From Actinomycetota bacterium (GTDB lineage: Bacteria > Actinomycetota > Thermoleophilia > UBA2241), in the NCBI GenBank assembly GCA_003132645.1, contig PKYM01000171.1:15876-20937 (forward strand): DNA of 5,062 bases, given 5' to 3'. Each line of letters starts with the position of its first letter. The first letter of the stretch is position 1. This document shows positions 1-5,062 of the stretch, in pieces. The notes beneath the pieces are model-generated. The model was given only the letters and a program-made list of their open reading frames with translations. It was not told the DNA's origin and searched no databases. The position numbers and the translations under genes are program-made.

Positions 1-35
1 AAGTCTTATCGAGTTCCTGTACGAATCGCGCCGAT

Positions 36-479
36 GTGAACGTCTCAGCCAAGAGCAAGTACGCCGTAAGGGCCCTTGTCGAGCTCGCCGAACGCAGCGA
101 GGCGCGACCCGACCGGCTCGTCAGGCTGACCGACGTCGCGAGCGCCCGCGGCATCCCGCTGCAGTTTCTCGAGCAGCTCTTCGCCTCGCTGCGGCGGGCC
201 GGCATAGTACACAGCCGCCGCGGGGCCTGCGGCGGATTCCTCTTCGCCCGTCCGCCGGCCCAGGTCACCGTCCTCGATGTCGTCGAGGTCCTCGACGGTC
301 TGGTCTCGCCGGCGGTCTGCACGCAGGGCGAGTGTGAACGCATCGAGGAGTGCGGACCGGCCGCGGTGTGGCTCGAGGCGAAGGAGGCCCTCGAACGGGT
401 GCTGCGTGAGACCACGATCGCCGATCTCGCCGAGCGCGAGCGCTCCCGCATGCCGCACGAGGCCATGTACTACATCTAG
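36..479 (+). CDS. Rrf2-family transcriptional regulator, CymR/IscR-like, with Fe-S-type cysteine triad
   Basis: 147 residues, the usual Rrf2 length. The N-terminus ([14 protein letters not shown]) is the family's conserved opening, and a winged helix-turn-helix covers about residues 26-75, ending in the wing SRRGACGGF. The dimerisation helix follows ([12 protein letters not shown], 77-88). Cys95, Cys100 and Cys106 (C-x4-C-x5-C) sit where IscR-type members bind an Fe-S cluster; an extra Cys65 lies in the wing. The protein ends in MYYI. The GTG start at 36 is chosen from the conserved N-terminus. The frame is open to the left edge and no Shine-Dalgarno motif precedes it, so the mRNA may be leaderless. 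It lies 22 bases before cysK, so it probably regulates this cysteine operon and itself, sensing Fe-S status, cysteine or O-acetylserine. The family call is firm; the ligand and targets are inferred. Confidence 0.93.
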   Translation: MNVSAKSKYAVRALVELAERSEARPDRLVRLTDVASARGIPLQFLEQLFASLRRAGIVHSRRGACGGFLFARPPAQVTVLDVVEVLDGLVSPAVCTQGECERIEECGPAAVWLEAKEALERVLRETTIADLAERERSRMPHEAMYYI

Positions 480-490
480 AAGAGCCGACC

Positions 491-497
491 GGAAGGA
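491..497 (+). promoter_or_regulatory. Ribosome binding site of cysK
   Basis: GGAAGGA lies four bases before the GTG at 502. It supports that start over upstream codons in the same open frame, which overlaps the regulator gene. No promoter is evident in the 22-base gap, so cysK is probably cotranscribed with the regulator. Confidence 0.7.
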
Positions 498-501
498 CCG
501 C

Positions 502-1455
502 GTGGACATCGCAGACGACATCACCAAGCTGATCGGCGGCACGCCGCTCGTCCGGCTGCGGACGCTCTCCGAGCGCAGCGGCGCGACGATCGTCGGCAAG
601 CTCGAATCGCTTAATCCCGGCGGCAGCGTCAAGGACCGCATCGGCCTGTCGATGATCGAGGCCGCCGAGCAGGCCGGCGTCATCGCTCCCGGGCGCACCA
701 CGCTGGTCGAGCCGACCAGCGGCAACACCGGCATCGCTCTGGCCATGCTGGCCGCGGCCCGTGGCTACCGGCTCATCCTGACCATGCCCGAGACCTTCAG
801 CATCGAGCGGCGCAACCTGCTGCGAGCCTACGGCGCCCAGGTCGTGCTGACGCCCGGCCCCCAGGGCATGCGCGGCGCCATCGACAAGGCCGCCGAGCTT
901 CTGTCCGAGCTCCCCGACAGCTTCATGCCGCAGCAGTTCGAAAACCCGGCCAACCCCGACGTCCATCGGCGCACGACGGCCGAGGAGATCTGGCGCGACA
1001 CCGACGGCGAAGTCGATGTCTTCGTGGCCGGCGTGGGCACGGGCGGTACGGTCACCGGCGTCGGCCAGGTCCTCAAGGAGCGCAAGCCGGCGGTCAAGGT
1101 CTACGCGGTCGAGCCGGCCGAGTCGGCCGTCCTGTCGGGCGGCCAGCCGGGCCAGCACCGCATCCAGGGCATCGGCGCCGGCTTCGTGCCGCCCGTGCTC
1201 GACACCACGGTCTACGACGAGATCGTACAGGTACCGGGCGACAAGGCCATCCAGGCGGCCCGTGCCTTGGCCACCGACGAAGGCCTCCTGGTGGGCATCT
1301 CGGCGGGCGCCAACGTGTTCGCCGCCGCCGAGCTTGGGGCGCGCCCCGAGCACCGAGGCAAGCTGATCGTCACCATCCTGTGCGACACCGGCGAGCGCTA
1401 CCTGTCGACGCCGCTGTTTGCCGACCAGGGCGGGCCGGCGATGATCGGGGGCTGA
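502..1455 (+). CDS. cysK: Cysteine synthase A (O-acetylserine sulfhydrylase)
   Basis: 317 residues, full length for this PLP-dependent fold-type II enzyme. It makes L-cysteine and acetate from O-acetylserine and sulfide in the cytoplasm. Visible landmarks are the PLP-binding Lys44 in NPGGSVKDR, the substrate loop PTSGNTG (71-77), the phosphate-binding GTGGT (179-183), the QGIGAGFVP segment (222-230), GISAGA (265-270) carrying the PLP-pyridine serine region, and DTGERYLST (295-303). The GTG start at 502 follows a good ribosome binding site; the frame stays open upstream but overlaps the regulator. The stop codon overlaps the ATG of the next gene by one base, indicating translational coupling. 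CysE is encoded two genes downstream, completing the two-step serine-to-cysteine route. A cystathionine beta-synthase or CysM role is possible, but the motifs and neighbours favour CysK. Confidence 0.96.
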   Translation: MDIADDITKLIGGTPLVRLRTLSERSGATIVGKLESLNPGGSVKDRIGLSMIEAAEQAGVIAPGRTTLVEPTSGNTGIALAMLAAARGYRLILTMPETFSIERRNLLRAYGAQVVLTPGPQGMRGAIDKAAELLSELPDSFMPQQFENPANPDVHRRTTAEEIWRDTDGEVDVFVAGVGTGGTVTGVGQVLKERKPAVKVYAVEPAESAVLSGGQPGQHRIQGIGAGFVPPVLDTTVYDEIVQVPGDKAIQAARALATDEGLLVGISAGANVFAAAELGARPEHRGKLIVTILCDTGERYLSTPLFADQGGPAMIGG

Positions 1456-2327
1456 TGGGCGCCGAGTCGCATGAAGGCGCCGCGAGCGCGGCGCTGATCG
1501 CCACGCTGGGCTCGCTGCTCGACCCCGTCGAGGCCGTCCTCAAGCCGCTGGGCCGGGTCTGCGTCGCCTTCTCGGGCGGGGTCGACTCGAGCGTCGTACT
1601 GGCGCTCTCCAGCCGCGTGCTGGGGGCCGGCCAGGTGCTGGCCTTCACCGCCGTCTCCGAGACCTACCGCGACGACGAGCTCGTCGCGGCGCGCGCTCTC
1701 GCCGAGTCGCTCGGCGTGCGCCACCTCACCTGGCAGACCCGCGAGCTCGACGACCAGCGCTTCGTCGCCAACGGCCGCGAGCGCTGCTACTACTGCAAAT
1801 CGACGCTGCTCGCGGCCATGGAACGGGCGGCGATCGAGGTCGGCATCACGGCGCTGATCGACGGCGCCAATCGCGACGACCTGGGCGACGAGCGGCCCGG
1901 CCTGCGCGCCTGCGCCGAACACGGCGTGCGCCACCCGCTGATCGAAGCCGGGCTCGGCAAGGCCGCCGTGCGAGCTTTGGCCCGGGCCCTCGACCTGCCC
2001 ACCTGGAGCAAGCCGGCCGAGGCCTGTCTGGCCTCGCGGATCGCCTACGACGAGCCGGTGACCGCCGACAAGCTGCGCCAGGTGGCGGCCGCCGAAGACG
2101 TGCTGCGCGGCCTCGGCCTGGGGCCCGAGTTGCGTGTCCGCCACCACGGCGACATCGCCCGCATCGAGTTGGCGGCCGACGCCGTGGAGCGGGCCGCGGC
2201 ACCGGCCTTGCGCGACCTGCTGGTCAACCGCATGCGAGCTCTTGGCTTCACCTATGTCACCCTCGATTTGCAGGGGTTTCGCTCGGGAAGCATGAACGAA
2301 GCGCCACCATCAGAAAGGAGCCTGTGA
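1455..2327 (+). CDS. larE: LarE-like ATP-dependent sulfur transferase (PP-loop/ATP pyrophosphatase family)
   Basis: 290 residues, typical for LarE. LarE adenylates a pyridinium dinucleotide precursor and inserts sulfur while building the nickel-pincer cofactor of lactate racemase. In Lactobacillus plantarum LarE the sulfur comes from its own Cys176, which becomes dehydroalanine. Here the PP-loop SGGVDSS is at 40-46, RCYYCK (Cys111 and Cys114) follows, then DGANRDDLGDERPG (136-149) and KPAEACLASRIAY (187-199), in which Cys191 matches the sacrificial cysteine. The CxxC plus Cys191 recalls homologues reported to hold an Fe-S cluster and act catalytically; that is an inference here. The ATG overlaps the cysK stop by one base (TGATG), with a G-run just upstream. 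No larB, larC or larA is in the window, so the substrate could be something other than the racemase cofactor. The subfamily call is firm; the pathway is uncertain. Confidence 0.88.
   Translation: MGAESHEGAASAALIATLGSLLDPVEAVLKPLGRVCVAFSGGVDSSVVLALSSRVLGAGQVLAFTAVSETYRDDELVAARALAESLGVRHLTWQTRELDDQRFVANGRERCYYCKSTLLAAMERAAIEVGITALIDGANRDDLGDERPGLRACAEHGVRHPLIEAGLGKAAVRALARALDLPTWSKPAEACLASRIAYDEPVTADKLRQVAAAEDVLRGLGLGPELRVRHHGDIARIELAADAVERAAAPALRDLLVNRMRALGFTYVTLDLQGFRSGSMNEAPPSERSL
2314..2320 (+). promoter_or_regulatory. Ribosome binding site of cysE
   Basis: AAAGGAG lies inside the end of the LarE-like gene. It is three bases from a GTG at 2324, which overlaps the upstream stop as GTGA, and nine bases from an in-frame GTG at 2330. 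The nine-base spacing is closer to normal, so 2330 is preferred, although the four-base GTGA overlap is also a common coupling arrangement. Confidence 0.75.
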
Positions 2328-2329
2328 CA

Positions 2330-3133
2330 GTGAACCGTGCCCTGGGAACCGCTGCCGATGTAGTCGCCGGCGCCTGGTGTGCCACCCGCACGAGTCGGCC
2401 GCGTCATTTCGTCGAACGCATGCGGCGCGATGTGCAGGCGGTCAGGGACCGCGACCCGGCCGCTACCGGCGCCTTCGAGATCGTCACCTCCTACTCGGGT
2501 CTGCACGCCCTCTGGCTGCATCGCCTGGCCCACCCGCTCTACCGCTGCGGCATGCCGGTGGTGCCGCGCTGGATCAGTCAGTTCAACCGCTTCGTGACCG
2601 GCATCGAGATCCACCCCGGGGCGCAGATCGGCGAGGGCTTCTTCGTCGATCACGGCTCGGGTGTCGTGATCGGCGAGACCGCTGAGATCGGCGACAACGT
2701 GACGATCTACCAGGGCGTCACTCTGGGAGGCACCGGGAAGGAGCACGGCAAACGTCACCCCACTCTGGGCGACAACATCGTGGTCGGCTCCGGAGCCAGC
2801 GTGCTGGGCTCGGTGAAGATCGGCAACAACGCCAAGATCGGCTCCGGCAGCGTGGTCGTCCACGACGTGCCGGCCAACGCCACGGTCGTCGGCAACCCGG
2901 GCCATCCGGTGTTGGTCGACGGCCAGCGGGTGGGTATCCCCGACATCGACTACACGCATCTGCCCGACCCCGTGGCCGAGGCTCTCAAGTGCGTGGTCGA
3001 TCGCATCATCGCCCTTGAACAGGAGCTCGACGAGATCGACCCCAAGCGCAAAGAGCGCCGCCACCAGCGCATCGCCCGCAGTCAGGAGACGCTCGACCGC
3101 CTGCTGCACTTCAGCGACGGCGCCGGCATCTGA
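2330..3133 (+). CDS. cysE: Serine O-acetyltransferase
   Basis: 267 residues. It transfers acetyl from acetyl-CoA to L-serine, giving the O-acetylserine used by CysK. An N-terminal helical part carries RDRDPAA (39-45) and YSGLHALWLHRLAH (55-68). The left-handed beta-helix of hexapeptide repeats runs from about 92 to 190 (IEIHPGAQIG, VVIGETAEIG, VTLGGTGKEHGKRHP, VGNPGHP). Asp107-His108 in FFVDHG and His143 in KRHP match the catalytic residues of the family. A charged helical tail follows and the protein ends SDGAGI; a terminal Ile is the CysK-docking residue in enterobacterial CysE. The start could be GTG 2324, GTG 2330 or ATG 2420. The last gives the short form beginning at the conserved MRRDVQAV but has no ribosome binding site. 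Expected to be feedback-inhibited by cysteine, as is usual in the family. Confidence 0.95.
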   Translation: MNRALGTAADVVAGAWCATRTSRPRHFVERMRRDVQAVRDRDPAATGAFEIVTSYSGLHALWLHRLAHPLYRCGMPVVPRWISQFNRFVTGIEIHPGAQIGEGFFVDHGSGVVIGETAEIGDNVTIYQGVTLGGTGKEHGKRHPTLGDNIVVGSGASVLGSVKIGNNAKIGSGSVVVHDVPANATVVGNPGHPVLVDGQRVGIPDIDYTHLPDPVAEALKCVVDRIIALEQELDEIDPKRKERRHQRIARSQETLDRLLHFSDGAGI

Positions 3134-3162
3134 GGCAAGCGTCGCGGAGGCGCTCCAGCGGG

Positions 3163-3173
3163 TATGCTACTAT
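3163..3173 (+). promoter_or_regulatory. Possible -10 promoter element upstream of the DUF211 gene
   Basis: TATGCTACTAT is the only AT-rich run in the 80-base gap after cysE, and TATGCT or TACTAT could serve as a -10 hexamer about 40-50 bases before the GTG at 3214. No recognisable TTGAC-like -35 lies 16-18 bases upstream, so this is tentative. If real, it would separate the DUF211/VIT pair from the cysteine operon. Confidence 0.35.
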
Positions 3174-3193
3174 CGCCGCGTCAACGACAGCGC

Positions 3194-3202
3194 AAGGGGA
3201 GG
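3194..3202 (+). promoter_or_regulatory. Ribosome binding site of the DUF211 gene
   Basis: The purine run AAGGGGAGG lies about ten bases before the GTG at 3214. It supports that start, whose product begins with the family's conserved RRLVLDVLKPH. Confidence 0.7.
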
Positions 3203-3213
3203 GTGATCCCGCC

Positions 3214-3522
3214 GTGAGCCACGTCCGACGTCTCGTCCTAGACGTCCTCAAGCCGCACATGCCGACCATGCTCAACCTGGCCGACAAGCTCGGCGACCTC
3301 GAAGGCATCGTGGGTGTCGACATCACGCTCTTCGAGATCGACAACAAGGTCGAGAACATCAAGATCACTCTCGAGGGCAGCGACATCGGCTATCAGGAAG
3401 TCGCCGAGGTCATCCAGGACTCCGGGGGCAGCATCCACTCGATCGACAAGGTGTCGACCGGTCGTCAGATCATCGACGAGGCCGAGACCCCGCAGGATGC
3501 CGGCGCCCGCTGGATGCGGTGA
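3214..3522 (+). CDS. DUF211 domain-containing protein
   Basis: 102 residues, nearly all of it the DUF211 domain, a small ferredoxin-like alpha/beta fold known chiefly from archaea. Visible family signatures are RRLVLDVLKPH (5-15), LADKLGDLEGIVGVDI (22-37), EIDNKVENIKITLEG (41-55) and GGSIHSIDKVSTG (71-83). A polar tail of about 18 residues, rich in Asp, Glu and Gln, follows. There is no signal peptide or membrane segment, so it is probably cytoplasmic. The molecular function of DUF211 is not established. Its fold resembles small ligand-sensing domains, so a sensor or partner role is conceivable. The gene lies 22 bases before a VIT1/CCC1-like membrane protein gene, which suggests that the two act together. 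An ACT or NIL domain was considered, but the motifs match DUF211 better. Confidence 0.88.
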   Translation: MSHVRRLVLDVLKPHMPTMLNLADKLGDLEGIVGVDITLFEIDNKVENIKITLEGSDIGYQEVAEVIQDSGGSIHSIDKVSTGRQIIDEAETPQDAGARWMR

Positions 3523-3544
3523 CCGCCCGCCGCCCGCCTAGCAC

Positions 3545-4165
3545 ATGAGTCCCAAGACGGCCCCCGGCCCCGCCGCCTGGCTGCGCAGCAGGATCGAGAC
3601 GCTGCGCCACTACCACCGCGTCGCCGAGGTCGGCAAGATCGCCCGCCGCTACTTCGCCATGAACGCCTTCGACGGCGTGCTCACCACGTTGGGCGTGCTG
3701 GTCGGCAGCTACCTCGGTCACGCCCACTCGGCCCACCAGGTCGTGGCCGTCGGGCTGGGCGCGGCGGTGGCGATGGGAGTCTCGGGCTTCTACGGCTCGT
3801 ACCTGATCGAACGCGCCGAGCGCGACCGCTCGCTGCGCGAGCTCGAAGACGTCACCCTCTCGAGCCTCGAAGACTCCGACATCGCCGCCGCTTCCACCTA
3901 CGCTACGATCGTCATCGCCTGTGTCGACGGGGTGTCACCCTTCATCGCCGCGGCGCTCGTGCTGGCGCCGTTCCTCGTCGGCTTCACGAGCCTGCACTCG
4001 GCCTACATCGCCGGGGTCGCGATCGCCTTCGTCGAACTTTTCGCGCTGGGCATCTTCTTGGGGCGCGTCTCGCGGCAACGACTCGTATGGTCGGGCATGA
4101 AGCTGGCGGTAGCCGGCGTCCTGTGCCTGGTCCTGAGTGCGCTCCTCGACTATGGCCTGCGGTGA
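3545..4165 (+). CDS. VIT1/CCC1-family membrane protein (TIGR00267-like putative metal transporter)
   Basis: 206 residues, an inner-membrane protein with about five transmembrane segments: roughly 42-58, 64-88, 117-146, 150-172 and 185-203. The first is preceded by ARRYFAMNAFDGVLTTLG, the characteristic opening of the VIT1/CCC1 superfamily, with an Asp (Asp43) in FDG. Yeast CCC1 and plant VIT1 move Fe2+ or Mn2+ out of the cytosol. A charged loop between segments 2 and 3 (89-113) holds seven acidic residues, comparable in position to the metal-binding loop of VIT1 but shorter. No ferritin-like domain is fused, unlike MbfA. ATG 3545 is the first start after an in-frame TAG at 3539. No Shine-Dalgarno motif precedes it, so translation may be coupled to the DUF211 gene. 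The family is clear; the transported metal and direction are inferred. Confidence 0.82.
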   Translation: MSPKTAPGPAAWLRSRIETLRHYHRVAEVGKIARRYFAMNAFDGVLTTLGVLVGSYLGHAHSAHQVVAVGLGAAVAMGVSGFYGSYLIERAERDRSLRELEDVTLSSLEDSDIAAASTYATIVIACVDGVSPFIAAALVLAPFLVGFTSLHSAYIAGVAIAFVELFALGIFLGRVSRQRLVWSGMKLAVAGVLCLVLSALLDYGLR

Positions 4166-4172
4166 GCCCGCC

Positions 4173-5062
4173 GTGAGCGGATCTGCCGCAGACTCCGGCG
4201 CGCGCGGCGCGCGCGAGCAGGGTGGTGCGCGCGGCCCGTCCGGCGCGCGCGACCAGGGTGGCCGGTCGGCCGCCGCCGAGGCCTTGCTGGCGGGGTTGAA
4301 CGAGCCCCAGTGCGAGGCGGTCGAACACTTCGAGGGCCCGCTGCTCATCCTGGCCGGCGCCGGCTCGGGCAAGACGCGCGTGCTGGCCCATCGCGTGGCC
4401 TATCTGCTGCGGGTCCGTGGAGTGCGCCCCGACGAGGTGCTCGCCATCACCTTCACCAACAAGGCGGCCGGCGAGATGCGGGCGCGGATCGGTTCGCTGG
4501 TCGGTCCGATCGTGCGGATGATGTGGATCTCGACCTTTCACTCGATGTGTGCCCGGATCCTGCGCCGCGAGGCCGGGCGGCTGGGCTACAAGTCGACCTT
4601 CTCGATCTACGACGCCGACGACGCCAAACGGCTGGTCAAACGCTGCCTGGCCGAACTCAACCTTGACGACAAGCGCTACACGCCCGACGCCCTGGCGCGC
4701 GCCATCTCCGACGCCAAGAACCGCCTGCAGGACCCGGAAGCCTTTCGCGAGCAGACCGGCGGGCACTATCAGCGCGCCGCGGCCGACGTCTACGACCTCT
4801 ACGAGAAGAAGTTGATCGAGATGAGCGCCATGGACTTCGACGATCTGCTGATGAAGACGGTCAACCTGCTCGAGCTCTATCCCGACCGTCTGGCGCACTA
4901 CCAGCGCACGTTCCGGTTCGTCATGGTCGACGAATACCAGGACACAAACCACGCCCAGTACCGCATCGCCAACCTGCTCGCCGGAGAGCGCGGCAACCTG
5001 GCGGTGGTCGGCGACGACGACCAGTCGATCTACTCGTGGCGCGGCGCCGACATCCGCAACAT
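4173..5062 (+). CDS. UvrD/PcrA-like superfamily 1 DNA helicase, N-terminal part
   Basis: 296 complete codons are present and the gene runs off the right edge; full proteins have about 700-800 residues. It is an ATP-dependent 3'-5' DNA helicase of nucleotide excision repair and replication-fork maintenance. Motifs in order are the Q-motif LNEPQCEAV (42-50), Walker A AGAGSGKT (61-68), motif Ia ITFTNKAAGEM (92-102), motif Ib TFHSMCARILR (121-131), motif II VDEYQDTN (252-259) and motif III GDDDQSIYSWRGAD (280-293). The first 36 or so residues are an unusual Gly/Ala/Arg-rich extension. GTG 4173 is preferred because GGTGAG lies six bases upstream, across the stop of the previous gene. An in-frame ATG at 4152 would add seven residues and overlap the transporter gene by 14 bases but has no ribosome binding site. 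Specific assignment to PcrA, UvrD1 or UvrD2 needs the missing C-terminal part. Confidence 0.94.
   Translation, partial: MSGSAADSGARGAREQGGARGPSGARDQGGRSAAAEALLAGLNEPQCEAVEHFEGPLLILAGAGSGKTRVLAHRVAYLLRVRGVRPDEVLAITFTNKAAGEMRARIGSLVGPIVRMMWISTFHSMCARILRREAGRLGYKSTFSIYDADDAKRLVKRCLAELNLDDKRYTPDALARAISDAKNRLQDPEAFREQTGGHYQRAAADVYDLYEKKLIEMSAMDFDDLLMKTVNLLELYPDRLAHYQRTFRFVMVDEYQDTNHAQYRIANLLAGERGNLAVVGDDDQSIYSWRGADIRN
4206..4261 (+). repeat. In-frame tandem repeat, 20-base units 36 bases apart, inside the helicase gene
   Basis: Units at 4206-4225 and 4242-4261 match at 19 of 20 bases, differing only at 4217 (G) and 4253 (C). The 36-base period is 12 codons, so the peptide GAREQGG recurs as GARDQGG. 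Additional GGCGCGCGC-like blocks at 4197 and 4224 make four GAR triplets in all. The alternating GC runs could form hairpins or slip during replication. Confidence 0.8.

Noticed and set aside
277..501. N-terminal extension of CysK starting at 277
   Set aside because: The extra 75 residues are Arg/Ser-rich, overlap the Rrf2 gene in another frame and match nothing in CysK. A ribosome binding site and the normal N-terminus place the start at 502.
265..1353. A 362-codon open frame on the - strand opposite cysK, plus similar long - strand frames at 45-746, 1398-2147, 2252-3109 and 3984-4952
   Set aside because: Each lies opposite a strongly recognised + strand gene, and its product is low-complexity, rich in Arg, Ala, Gly, Asp and His. 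This is typical of the antisense frame in GC-rich coding DNA.
3134..3160. Rho-independent terminator after cysE
   Set aside because: No stable stem followed by a T-run is visible; the GC-rich bases only allow weak, unspecific pairing.
3214..3522. ACT or NIL small-molecule-binding domain protein
   Set aside because: The size and ferredoxin-like pattern are similar, but RRLVLDVLKPH, EIDNKVENIKITLEG and GGSIHSIDKV are specific DUF211 signatures.
4152..4172. ATG at 4152 as the helicase start
   Set aside because: It is in frame but has no ribosome binding site and would overlap the transporter gene by 14 bases. GTG 4173 has GGTGAG at proper spacing. It is kept only as an alternative.
4310..4815. 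Two + strand open frames (4310-4666 and 4549-4815) inside the helicase region
   Set aside because: They are in other frames than the one carrying all the helicase motifs, and their products are Arg/Ser/Thr-rich shadow sequence.

Overview
The window is gene-dense, GC-rich DNA of roughly two-thirds G+C. It carries seven genes, all on the + strand and packed with short gaps or overlaps; the last one runs off the right edge. Long open frames on the - strand are composition artefacts. GTG starts are common (about five of seven genes). The high GC, the gene families and the sulfur cluster would fit a deep-branching Actinomycetota lineage (Thermoleophilia- or Coriobacteriia-like). This is an inference from general resemblance and is not proven by the window.

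Region 1 (36-3133) is a compact cysteine/sulfur operon. It encodes an Rrf2-family regulator with three cysteines placed like an Fe-S ligand set, then O-acetylserine sulfhydrylase (CysK), a LarE-like PP-loop sulfur transferase, and serine O-acetyltransferase (CysE). CysE makes O-acetylserine, CysK converts it to cysteine with sulfide, and the LarE-like protein could use a protein cysteine or a bound sulfur as a sulfur donor. The regulator and CysE, which flank CysK and LarE, both end in a C-terminal isoleucine (MYYI and GAGI). That is the type of tail known to dock in the CysK active site, so the operon may encode a CymR-CysK-CysE style sensing circuit.

Region 2 (3134-4165) starts with an 80-base gap holding a possible -10 element and a strong ribosome binding site. 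It is followed by a DUF211 protein of 102 residues and a small VIT1/CCC1-like membrane protein of 206 residues. Both families are best known from archaea. Their tight pairing suggests a shared role, possibly in metal handling, but the function of DUF211 is unknown.

Region 3 (4173-5062) is the N-terminal third or so of a UvrD/PcrA superfamily 1 DNA helicase. It has an unusual Gly/Ala/Arg-rich N-terminal extension built on a near-perfect 20-base in-frame repeat. No RNA gene, CRISPR array, insertion sequence or convincing intrinsic terminator was seen.
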